Part shown: positions 1-7,337 of the stretch, one piece after another
Layout of the letters: every line of letters starts with the position of its first letter
How positions within the stretch are numbered: the stretch's first letter is position 1
NCBI GenBank assembly: GCA_041751095.1
Contig: JBGSYC010000206.1
Span: forward strand, 38,374-102,373
Reading direction: 5' to 3'
Length of the DNA stretch: 64,000 bases
Source: JADCRZ01 sp041751095
GTDB lineage: Bacteria; Bacteroidota; Bacteroidia; Chitinophagales; Chitinophagaceae
Translations under genes and position numbers: made by a program
Notes under the pieces: generated by a model
The model's input: only the letters and a program-made list of their open reading frames with translations
Told to the model about the DNA's origin: nothing
Database searches by the model: none

Positions 1-21
1 GGGACTGTATGTTACAGTCCC
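1..21. terminator. hairpin 3' of tRNA-Leu
   Basis: Inverted repeat GGGACTGTA / TACAGTCCC with a TGT loop. It lies just downstream of the minus-strand tRNA and is followed on the plus strand by GTTTTG. It could terminate the tRNA transcript or a plus-strand gene that ends before the window. No long T tract is visible on either side within the window, so the terminator reading is an inference. Confidence 0.5.
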
Positions 22-28
22 GTTTTGT

Positions 29-109
29 GCGGGTGGAGGGACTCGAACCCCCATGCCTCGCGGCGTCAGATCCTAAGTCTGATACGTCTACCAATTTCGC
101 CACACCCGC
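29..109 (-). tRNA. tRNA-Leu (anticodon UAG)
   Basis: Read on the minus strand, the 81 bases form a full cloverleaf. A 7-bp acceptor stem is formed by GCGGGTG and CACCCGC. The D arm carries AATTGGTAGAC. The anticodon stem-loop TCAGACTTAGGATCTGA has UAG at its centre. A short class II variable arm follows, then the T arm with GGTTCGAGTCC. UAG reads CUA/CUN leucine codons. CCA is not encoded. The gene stands alone, divergent from the ppGpp synthetase gene. Confidence 0.93.
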
Positions 110-183
110 TGACAATTTCAGATAATCAAATCTCAGGTATCCTGAACAAATTTCGGATTGCAAAAATAGGCTTTCTGCACAAA

Positions 184-212
184 TTGAAAACACTTTCTTT
201 TCTGTAAATTCG
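184..212 (+). promoter_or_regulatory. possible Bacteroidota-type promoter of the ppGpp synthetase gene
   Basis: TTG (184-186), an 18-base spacer and TAAATTCG (205-212) resemble the -33/-7 elements (TTG, TAnnTTTG) of the Bacteroidota housekeeping sigma factor, with one mismatch in the -7 box. The start codon at 219 is so close that the leader would be only a few bases, which is a reason for caution. Confidence 0.35.
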
Positions 213-218
213 TGACGT

Positions 219-2456
219 ATGGAAACCATTGCAGCGATACCGAAATATAATCTGACCGAAGAACAGGAAAAAAAGTTGATTTTACGTGAATACCGGGGTT
301 TATTGCGCTCCCTCAAAGCCAAACTTAAAAAAGGAGATAAGGAACTCGTCCGCCAGGCATTCGAACTTTCAGCGGAAGCGCATAAAACAATGCGACGCAA
401 AAGCGGAGAGCCTTATATTCTTCATCCCCTTGCAGTAGCGAAGATATGTACAGAGGAAATTGGCCTGGGGGTGAGGTCTGCAATATGTTCCTTACTACAT
501 GACACCGTTGAAGACACTGATATTACCCTCGAAGACATTGAAAAGTGTTTTGGAAGTGAAATTGCCAGGATCGTGGACGGGCTGACAAAGATCTCTAATG
601 TAATTGATGTCAATGCTTCCCGCCAGGCTGAAAATTTCAAGAAGATATTGTTGACATTAACCGATGATCCGCGGGTTATCCTGATCAAGCTTGCTGACCG
701 TTTACATAACATGCGTACGATGGAAAGCATGAAGCGGGAAAAGCAGCTAAAAATTTCTTCAGAAACCGTATATGTCTACGCCCCCCTTGCTCACCGGATG
801 GGCTTATACAATATCAAAACCGAAATGGAAGACCTCTCCATGAAGTACATGGAACAGGATACTTACAAAGAAATAGCCAGGAAATTATCAGAAACCAAGC
901 GGGAGCGGGGCCGTTACATTAACGAATTTATACGCCCGATAAAAGACAAGCTCGAGAAAGGCGAATTTGATTTTGAAATTTACGGCAGGCCCAAAAGCAT
1001 TCACTCTATCTGGAATAAAATGAAAAAAAAGGGAGTGGCCTTTGAAGAAGTATACGACCTTTTTGCCATCCGTGTCATTCTAAATTCACCCCCGGAGAAA
1101 GAAAAAGAAGATTGCTGGAAAGTGTATTCAATGATAACCGATGAATACACGCCTTCTCCCGAAAGATTACGTGACTGGCTAAGCAATCCCAAATCTAATG
1201 GCTATGAAGCATTGCATACCACGGTAATGGGCCCCCAGGGTAAATGGGTGGAAGTACAAATCCGGACGAAAAGAATGAATGAAATAGCTGAAAAGGGGCT
1301 CGCGGCGCATTATAAATATAAAGAAGGTGCTGGCGATGAAAGCAGATTCGATCAATGGTTTCAGCAGATCCGCGAAGTGCTGAGCACACAGGAAACAGAC
1401 GGCGTTGATTTTCTGCAGGATTTCAAAACCAGCTTTCTTGCTGAAGAGATTTACGTGTATACCCCTAAAGGAGATGTGAAAATGCTGCCCATCGGCTCTA
1501 CCGCACTCGATTTTGCATTCTCCATTCACAGTGCTATTGGCGTACGTTGCATAGGGGCAAAGCTCAATCATAAACTGGTGCCTCTGAGTCATAAGCTGAG
1601 AAGCGGCGACCAGGTGGAGATCATCACCTCCAACAAACAAAAGCCAGGTGAAGACTGGCTGCAGATTGTAGTAACAGCCAAAGCTAAAAGCAAGATCAAA
1701 GATTCTTTAAAAGAAGAAAAACGAAAGATCGCTGAAGAAGGAAAGTATATGTTGCAGAAAAAACTTGAAGGAATGGGTGCTGGATTTAATCAGCATAATA
1801 TTGATGAGCTGACTGCTTATTATAAGCTGACCTCTTCTCTCGATCTTTTTTACCGCATTGCAACAAAAACGCTCGACCTCAAAGAGCTAAAGGAATTCAA
1901 TACACTGGGAGACAGGCTCGAAGCACCACGGCCCGTAAAGGTAATAGAGCATAAAACAGAAAGTGCCGGTACTTCCGTGAACAAAAAAGAAACTGAACTG
2001 ATCATCTTCGGCGAAAGCAGTGATAAGATCATGTACACGCTTGCGAATTGTTGCAAACCGATACCCGGTGACGACGTATTTGGGTTTGTAACCACAGGAG
2101 AGGGGCTGAAGATCCACAGGACGACCTGCCCCAATGCAGCTCGCCTGATGGCTAATTACGGGCACAGGGTTGTGAAAACCAAATGGGCGAAAAACAAAGA
2201 AATATCTTTTTTGACGGGCATTAAAATCATCGGGCTGGACGACGTGGGTGTTATCAATAAGATTACCAACCTTATTTCAGGAGAGCTAAAAATAAATATC
2301 AATGCCCTTACCGTTGAAGCAAAGGAGGGACTCTTTCAGGGTAATATTAAAGTGTACGTACATGACAAAGAGGAACTGGAAGAACTGGTGACCCGGTTAA
2401 AGCAGCTTAGTGGCATACATGCGGTGGATAGGTTTGAGACGGAAGATATTGGGTGA
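219..2456 (+). CDS. RelA/SpoT family bifunctional (p)ppGpp synthetase/hydrolase
   Basis: Makes and breaks the alarmone (p)ppGpp in the stringent response. The 745 residues have the full long-RSH order. The HD hydrolase domain is about 45-200, with the metal-binding pair in LLHDTVEDT (H94-D95) and LADRLHNMRT. The synthetase domain is about 250-365 (GRPKSIHSIW, NPKSNGYEALHTTV, EVQIRT). A TGS domain lies at about 410-475, then a cysteine-containing region (NCCKPIPGDD) and a C-terminal ACT domain from about 665. In the loop that separates bifunctional enzymes (RxKD) from synthetase-only RelA (ExDD) this protein has RLRD (315-318). That is basic, so closer to the bifunctional type, and the intact HD motif agrees. 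Length is normal. It is transcribed alone, towards purA but separated from it by 500 bases. Confidence 0.95.
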   Translation: METIAAIPKYNLTEEQEKKLILREYRGLLRSLKAKLKKGDKELVRQAFELSAEAHKTMRRKSGEPYILHPLAVAKICTEEIGLGVRSAICSLLHDTVEDTDITLEDIEKCFGSEIARIVDGLTKISNVIDVNASRQAENFKKILLTLTDDPRVILIKLADRLHNMRTMESMKREKQLKISSETVYVYAPLAHRMGLYNIKTEMEDLSMKYMEQDTYKEIARKLSETKRERGRYINEFIRPIKDKLEKGEFDFEIYGRPKSIHSIWNKMKKKGVAFEEVYDLFAIRVILNSPPEKEKEDCWKVYSMITDEYTPSPERLRDWLSNPKSNGYEALHTTVMGPQGKWVEVQIRTKRMNEIAEKGLAAHYKYKEGAGDESRFDQWFQQIREVLSTQETDGVDFLQDFKTSFLAEEIYVYTPKGDVKMLPIGSTALDFAFSIHSAIGVRCIGAKLNHKLVPLSHKLRSGDQVEIITSNKQKPGEDWLQIVVTAKAKSKIKDSLKEEKRKIAEEGKYMLQKKLEGMGAGFNQHNIDELTAYYKLTSSLDLFYRIATKTLDLKELKEFNTLGDRLEAPRPVKVIEHKTESAGTSVNKKETELIIFGESSDKIMYTLANCCKPIPGDDVFGFVTTGEGLKIHRTTCPNAARLMANYGHRVVKTKWAKNKEISFLTGIKIIGLDDVGVINKITNLISGELKININALTVEAKEGLFQGNIKVYVHDKEELEELVTRLKQLSGIHAVDRFETEDIG

Positions 2457-2834
2457 CGGGACATGGGGTGTGGGGTATGGGGTATTGGGTATGAGGAAGG
2501 TAGATATAGATTTATGTAGTTTCCTCTTTGCCTCTCGTAGGTTTTATTCTCTGCGGCTCTCGGTGGTTTTCTTCTCCGTGGTTCCCTTCTTTCTTCTCTG
2601 CACTGGCTGCAATGCCACATGTAAGCAGCTTTCTTAATAAGTCTGGAGCAGGAAACCACAGCGCAACACAATGCAAAAGCACAGAGAAGCACAATGGGCA
2701 ACCATAAAGAACTGCAACCATTGCTTCTCCGTGTCTCTCTCTGTGTGTGTTCTTCTTTGTGCCTCTAGGTGGTAATAATTGGTGATGGAGGGAACCACAA
2801 AGCAAAAGCACACGGGGCCTATCCAATCTGCCAC

Positions 2835-2868
2835 GCCATACCCCATACCTAATACCCCACCCCCTCCA
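2835..2868 (+). repeat. dispersed CATACCCC repeat, copy 2
   Basis: The segment contains CATACCCCATACCTAATACC followed by CCACCCCCTCC. A near-identical segment is at about 40396-40428 and an inverted, more degenerate copy is at 2450-2497. All copies are intergenic. Confidence 0.6.
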
Positions 2869-2901
2869 TCCGATTTATTTTCCGCTTTGCGCCGCTTCTT
2901 A

Positions 2902-2909
2902 TACTTTTG
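2902..2909 (+). promoter_or_regulatory. -7 box of the purA promoter (TACTTTTG)
   Basis: TACTTTTG is an exact match to the Bacteroidota -7 consensus TAnnTTTG, 46 bases before the purA start codon. No TTG with a 17-23 base spacer is obvious; the nearest (2887-2889) is only 12 bases away. Confidence 0.45.
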
Positions 2910-2955
2910 CGCAGTTGCTTAAACTGACTTCTTAATCTGAAATTTAATTAACCGG

Positions 2956-4218
2956 ATGGTAGATGTATTATTGGGTCTTCAATGGGGGGATGAAGGGAAA
3001 GGAAAGATCGTTGATTACTTTGCCCCGGGTTACGATGTGGTGGCCAGGTTCCAGGGTGGGCCTAATGCCGGTCATACTTTGTATGTAGACGAAAAAAAAA
3101 TTGTCCTTCATCAGATACCCTCCGGTGTTTTTCATCCCAATACGGTCAACCTCATTGGCAATGGCGTAGTGCTGGATCCGGTTACGCTAAAAAAAGAGTG
3201 CGATACTGTCGGTTCATTTGGCGTAAACGTAAAGAAAAGCCTGTTTATTTCCAGAAGAGCCCATATCATTCTTCCCACACACAGGGCATTGGATAAGGCT
3301 TCCGAATTGTCTAAAGGAACCGACAAGATCGGTTCAACGTTAAAAGGGATCAGTCCTGCATATATGGATAAAACAGGGCGTAACGGCCTTCGCGTTGGTG
3401 ATTTGCTCGATAAGAGTTTTACCACTTCTTACATAAGGCTTCGCCTGAAACATCAACGGTTATTAGACAATTTTAATTTCCAGGAAGACATTTCCGACTG
3501 GGAAGAAGAATTCTTTGACGGGATAGAATTTATCAGGCAACTGAATATTGTAGACGGAGAGTATTTTATCAACGGGAAAATATCTGCCGGCGAAACCGTT
3601 CTTGCCGAAGGAGCACAGGGCAGTATGCTCGACATTGACTTTGGCACCTTCCCTTATGTAACTTCTTCCAATACAACCAGTGCCGGTGTATGCTCAGGCC
3701 TGGGTATAGCACCACAAAAGATCCGGGATGTAATGGGCGTCACAAAAGCCTATTGTACAAGAGTGGGATCAGGGCCATTTCCTACAGAACTTAATAATGA
3801 AACCGGCGAAGAATTACGTAGATTGGGTAACGAATTCGGAGCAACAACAGGCCGTCCGCGGCGTTGCGGATGGATAGACCTGGTGGCATTGAAATTTGCC
3901 TGTATGATTAACGGGGTCACGAAGGTTATTATGACAAAGGCAGATGTTTTAGATGCTTTTAATGAATTGAATGTTTGCACAGGGTATAAAATAGATGATG
4001 TTATCACAAAAATTGTCCCTTTTCAAATGACAAGGCACAGGATCGAACCCGTATTACAGCCACTTAAAGGGTGGAATTGCGGCACAGGAGCCATTAGATC
4101 GTCTGAAAAAATGCCTGTGCTGATGAAGGAATACGTAAATTATATCAATCAATATGTAGGAGTAAGCGTTTCTCATCTCTCCATAGGCCCTGAAAGGGAC
4201 CAGTTGGTGGTAATCTGA
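2956..4218 (+). CDS. purA: adenylosuccinate synthase
   Basis: Catalyses GTP-dependent condensation of IMP with aspartate to adenylosuccinate, the first committed step to AMP. The 420 residues match the usual length. The N-terminal GTP-binding and catalytic loop GLQWGDEGKGK (about residues 7-17) carries the catalytic Asp. FQGGPNAGHT binds IMP, and the family signature around GAQGSMLDIDFGTFPYVTSS is present in the middle. TTGRPRRCGW near residue 300 is the conserved C-terminal IMP/aspartate-loop motif. Cytoplasmic. No other purine gene is adjacent. Confidence 0.97.
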   Translation: MVDVLLGLQWGDEGKGKIVDYFAPGYDVVARFQGGPNAGHTLYVDEKKIVLHQIPSGVFHPNTVNLIGNGVVLDPVTLKKECDTVGSFGVNVKKSLFISRRAHIILPTHRALDKASELSKGTDKIGSTLKGISPAYMDKTGRNGLRVGDLLDKSFTTSYIRLRLKHQRLLDNFNFQEDISDWEEEFFDGIEFIRQLNIVDGEYFINGKISAGETVLAEGAQGSMLDIDFGTFPYVTSSNTTSAGVCSGLGIAPQKIRDVMGVTKAYCTRVGSGPFPTELNNETGEELRRLGNEFGATTGRPRRCGWIDLVALKFACMINGVTKVIMTKADVLDAFNELNVCTGYKIDDVITKIVPFQMTRHRIEPVLQPLKGWNCGTGAIRSSEKMPVLMKEYVNYINQYVGVSVSHLSIGPERDQLVVI

Positions 4219-4241
4219 CCAGTCAGAAAAATAACCAATAA

Positions 4242-4249
4242 TAAATTTG
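4242..4249 (+). promoter_or_regulatory. -7 box TAAATTTG before the acidic protein gene
   Basis: Exact TAnnTTTG match 48 bases before the next start codon, suggesting the acidic protein and pabB have their own promoter downstream of purA. Confidence 0.4.
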
Positions 4250-4296
4250 GAGGATTAAAAACTTCGCTGAAATTTTACATCAAATCCTATTGGAAT

Positions 4297-4821
4297 ATGG
4301 CACCTAAATCTAATAAGGAAAAAAAGCCCTCAAAGAAAGCTTCTCCTAAAAGTGAAGATAGTTCTGGTAGCTCTCCTGAAAAGTCGAAGGGTAAATCTGA
4401 TGACGACACTGCCAGCAATGGAGTGGAACAACCTCTACATAAAAATACTGTTGCGAAGAAAGCAGGTAAAGGATCATCAAAGAAGGCCGGGGACGACGAT
4501 GATGACGACGAGATCGATGATGCAAAACCTTCCAAAATAGCTGCAAAGGGCTCTTCGAAAAAAGATGATGACGACGATGATGATGATGACGTGGACGAAG
4601 TAGAAGACGACTGGAATAAAGTTGAAGAAGAAGATGACTGGGATCCCGATTTCAATGAATTTGATCTGCCAAAGTCAAAGACAAAGAAAGCTGGCACCGG
4701 CACTGGTGCGGCAAAAAAAAGAGGAAAGGGGGAAGAGGACGACCTTGGCCTTGATGAAGATTTCAAAGAAATGGATTTGTTTAACGACACTTCCTTTGAC
4801 GATGAAGAGGACGATTTTTGA
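4297..4821 (+). CDS. highly charged Lys/Asp-rich low-complexity protein
   Basis: A 174-residue protein of unknown function with no globular domain visible. The first ~65 residues are Lys/Ser-rich. They are followed by runs of Asp (DDDDDDE, DDDDDDDDD) spaced by KKAG/SSKK patches, and the end is very acidic (LDEDFKEMDLF, DEEDDF). The composition recalls intrinsically disordered nucleic-acid- or RNA-polymerase-associated tails (for example the acidic tail of the RpoE delta subunit), but there is no homology argument for that. The ORF is real: it has a good ATG start, a -7 box upstream, and its stop overlaps the pabB start. The antisense ORF through it is only the complement of the Asp codons. 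Confidence 0.75.
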   Translation: MAPKSNKEKKPSKKASPKSEDSSGSSPEKSKGKSDDDTASNGVEQPLHKNTVAKKAGKGSSKKAGDDDDDDEIDDAKPSKIAAKGSSKKDDDDDDDDDVDEVEDDWNKVEEEDDWDPDFNEFDLPKSKTKKAGTGTGAAKKRGKGEEDDLGLDEDFKEMDLFNDTSFDDEEDDF

Positions 4822-6122
4822 TCCATTCTCAAGATAGATCAAACCGGACATTTGTTTCCTTTCCGGTTTCACGTCCTGCCCTGTTCAAGAAACAATTGTT
4901 GCAATGGGCGAGCCGGTTCGAGGTATGTTGTTTCCTGGATAATCATCAGTATTCTCTCCATTATCATTCATACGAATGCATTGCAGGGATCGGCGCTCGT
5001 AATTTTGTGCGGTCTGATGCGGGGTCAGCATTTGCTCAATTAAAACAATTCTGCAATGGTGTAAATGATTATGTTTTTGGTCATTTTGGATATGACCTTA
5101 AAAATGAATTGGAGTATCTTGATTCCAGCCACCCTGATGACATTCATTTTCCCGATCTTTTCTTTTTTATCCCTGAGATTGTTATCTTCCTCAACGAATC
5201 GGAAATTTCCATCGGAAGTACAACAGGCAATGAGGCTGCCATATTTCAAGAGATCCTTCAAGCCACACTTGTTGCCGGCACCAGCGTTGCGGTAGCCAAC
5301 ATACAAAGCCGTTTTTCACAGGAAGAGTACACCGGTACGGTTGATTTGCTAAAACAACATATTCAGAAGGGCGATTGCTATGAAATAAATTTCTGCCAGG
5401 AGTTCTTTGCAGAAAACACGGTTATTGACCCTGTGCAGTGTTATCTGTCACTTAGCAGTCATTCACCGAATCCCTTTGGAGCGTACTACAAATGTCATGA
5501 AAAACACCTGTGTTGTGCAAGTCCGGAGCGTTATATCCGCAAAGAAGGAAGCGCCATCATTTCACAGCCTGTAAAAGGCACTTCCACCCGCAATGCCCAA
5601 AGTGCAGCAGCGGACGCCCTTAGCAAACGCGATCTGTTACTCAGCAGCAAAGAAAGGTCGGAGAATGTAATGATTGTCGATCTCGTAAGAAATGACCTTT
5701 CAAAAATTTGCCGCGAGGGATCGGTTAAAGTTGACGAACTCTACGGAATATATTCATTTCCGCAGGTTCACCAGATGATATCCACCGTTTCCGGACTGGT
5801 AATTCCGGGCCTTCACTGGGCTGAGATCATCAGGGCTACTTTCCCAATGGGTTCAATGACGGGTGCTCCGAAAAAAAGAGTCATGGAACTTATAGAAACC
5901 TACGAGAAAACCAGGCGCGGTATTTTTTCAGGCGCCCTTGGGTATGTTACTCCTTCGGGCGATTTCGACTTTAATGTGGTCATAAGAAGTATATTATATA
6001 ACCAGCACAAAAGATATCTTTCCTACCTGGTGGGCTCAGGGATAACATTCTACAGTGATCCGGAAAAGGAATATGAAGAGTGTATGCTTAAAGCCGCTGC
6101 AATAAAAAAGGTGCTTTCCTAA
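4818..6122 (+). CDS. pabB: aminodeoxychorismate synthase component I (chorismate-binding)
   Basis: Turns chorismate into 4-amino-4-deoxychorismate for folate synthesis, with an amidotransferase partner not seen here. The C-terminal ~250 residues form the chorismate-binding domain with SQPVKGTSTRN, SKERSENVMIVDLVRNDL, VHQMISTVSG, FPMGSMTGAPK and the end motif GIFSGALGY...FNVVIRSI. Anthranilate synthase I is the main alternative; no trpG or other trp gene is next to it. The only in-frame start is TTG at 4818, which overlaps the stop of the upstream gene by 4 bases, so translation is probably coupled. The stop codon lies inside a terminator hairpin. Confidence 0.85.
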   Translation: MIHSQDRSNRTFVSFPVSRPALFKKQLLQWASRFEVCCFLDNHQYSLHYHSYECIAGIGARNFVRSDAGSAFAQLKQFCNGVNDYVFGHFGYDLKNELEYLDSSHPDDIHFPDLFFFIPEIVIFLNESEISIGSTTGNEAAIFQEILQATLVAGTSVAVANIQSRFSQEEYTGTVDLLKQHIQKGDCYEINFCQEFFAENTVIDPVQCYLSLSSHSPNPFGAYYKCHEKHLCCASPERYIRKEGSAIISQPVKGTSTRNAQSAAADALSKRDLLLSSKERSENVMIVDLVRNDLSKICREGSVKVDELYGIYSFPQVHQMISTVSGLVIPGLHWAEIIRATFPMGSMTGAPKKRVMELIETYEKTRRGIFSGALGYVTPSGDFDFNVVIRSILYNQHKRYLSYLVGSGITFYSDPEKEYEECMLKAAAIKKVLS

Positions 6123-6130
6123 GCACCTTT
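6107..6130. terminator. bidirectional terminator between pabB and the transglycosylase gene
   Basis: Perfect 10-bp stem AAAGGTGCTT / AAGCACCTTT with a TCCT loop. It contains the pabB stop codon in the loop-stem junction. On the minus strand the stem is followed by a T6 run, an ideal rho-independent terminator for the convergent gene. On the plus strand the T tail is short. Confidence 0.8.
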
Positions 6131-6152
6131 ATAAAATATATAAATAAGTAAG

Positions 6153-7289
6153 TTACCCACCCGCCAGCTTTTTATAAGAAGATTTCTCCAACTTTGAAAA
6201 CTCACTTGCCGAAGCGGCATTGTTCAGCAATAAATGGATAGATTCACTTAATATCTGATATTTATGAGCATTGAACAACTCCATTTTTTCGGATGGCAAC
6301 TTTAATTCATAAGAATTGTCAGCGCTAGCCATAACCTTATCAAAATTCGGGTTGTAGCGGTTGAATTCGCTGATATCCATGATAATTTGTTTTGCGATAA
6401 CGAGGGAGTGGTACTTACCAGTAACGGTCTGGGTTTTTGCATTGGCTAATTCCGCCGCATCAAGCTTCCTGTTCAATACATAAATTCCTTTAGCTCCATA
6501 ATGGTCGTTAGCTTCAGCCCTGGTTAATGTAGTTAAACCTCCCTGCCCTTCGAAAATGTAATGCGTTCCTATAAACTTTTTAACGTGATTGCGTGATTCG
6601 GCCGGCAGATAATATTGTATGTCCCAAAAGTTCCTGCTGCCGCTGTTCCGGATCGCTTTTAAAACATTTCCCGGGCCGCCATTATAGGCAGCGATCACCA
6701 GCAGCCAGTCTCCGAATTGTTTGTAAAGTTCGGTCAGATACCTTGCTGCAGCCTGAGTGCTTTTGATATAATTTGTTCTTTCATCAACATTCCGGTTCAC
6801 CTTAAGGCCCATTCTGGCAGCAGTCGCGGGCATGAATTGCCACGGGCCCACAGCGCCTGCCCAGGAAACGGACGCAGGATTCAACCTCGATTCTATCACA
6901 GCAAGGTATTTTAGTTGCCTTGGCAGGCTGCTCTGAATGAATACACCATCCATCATATTAAAAAAAGGCCTAGCCCAATCTTTCATTTTGGAAAGATCTT
7001 TTCCATATTTTTCAATGTAATCCTGAACGAAACTTACTGCTCTGGGGTTCAACCGCGGACCTAGGTTTGACGAATTTCCGGGGCCATCACATTCAAAAAG
7101 ATCCTGGAAGTAATGAGCGTTATTGTCAATGATTTTTTTCGATTCCGGTAAAGTGATCTGAGCTGGCAAAGAACTTTTTAAGCTACTGTCCGGTAAGGGA
7201 AGAATTTTACTTGCTGGTTTATCAGACTGGGCTGAGAGCTCGGCAGCAAATCCAAAGACCATGGTAGTCAACAATAAAAATTTTTTCAT
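6153..7289 (-). CDS. secreted lytic murein transglycosylase (MltD-like, SLT domain)
   Basis: Cleaves peptidoglycan glycan strands with formation of 1,6-anhydro ends. Residues 1-21 are a signal peptide (hydrophobic core, cleavage after LSA). The SLT domain is in the middle: AVIESRLNP holds the catalytic Glu, followed by SWAGAVGPWQFMPATA, a segment around STQAAARYLTELY and AAYNGGPGNV. These are the family signatures. The C-terminal ~100 residues look like a degenerate LysM-type region (FNRYNPNFDK); no clear LysM repeat. 378 residues. Located in the periplasm or outer membrane. Likely monocistronic, ending at the hairpin 6107-6130. Confidence 0.9.
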   Translation of the reverse strand: MKKFLLLTTMVFGFAAELSAQSDKPASKILPLPDSSLKSSLPAQITLPESKKIIDNNAHYFQDLFECDGPGNSSNLGPRLNPRAVSFVQDYIEKYGKDLSKMKDWARPFFNMMDGVFIQSSLPRQLKYLAVIESRLNPASVSWAGAVGPWQFMPATAARMGLKVNRNVDERTNYIKSTQAAARYLTELYKQFGDWLLVIAAYNGGPGNVLKAIRNSGSRNFWDIQYYLPAESRNHVKKFIGTHYIFEGQGGLTTLTRAEANDHYGAKGIYVLNRKLDAAELANAKTQTVTGKYHSLVIAKQIIMDISEFNRYNPNFDKVMASADNSYELKLPSEKMELFNAHKYQILSESIHLLLNNAASASEFSKLEKSSYKKLAGG

Positions 7290-7337
7290 TACCTAAATTT
7301 GAATGAGAAATAAAGTCCTGTCCGGGCCTGATCAATT

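Larger units (their letters stand above)
2450..2955. other. 500-base intergenic region with repeat-like words
   Basis: No convincing gene. The outer parts are G/C-skewed words of the GGGGTATGG kind: plus-strand at about 2450-2497, and their reverse complement (CATACCCCATACC) at about 2835-2868. This places the region between inverted copies of one short repeat. The inner part (2518-2810) alternates T/G-rich text (CTCTGCGG, CGGTGGTT, CCGTGGTTCCC) with its complement-like text (GGAAACCACAG, AGCACAGAGAAGCACA). Such words are common in intergenic DNA of environmental bacteria; their role is unknown. The short ORFs here do not look coding. Confidence 0.6.

Noticed and set aside
1179..1640. 153-codon minus ORF inside the ppGpp synthetase gene
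   Set aside because: Fully inside a strong plus-strand gene with conserved domains; no domain of its own.
4287..4832. Minus-strand Ser/Phe-rich ORF across the acidic protein gene
   Set aside because: It is the complement of Asp/Glu/Lys codons (GAT/GAC to ATC/GTC), not an independent gene; the plus-strand ORF has the start, -7 box and coupling.
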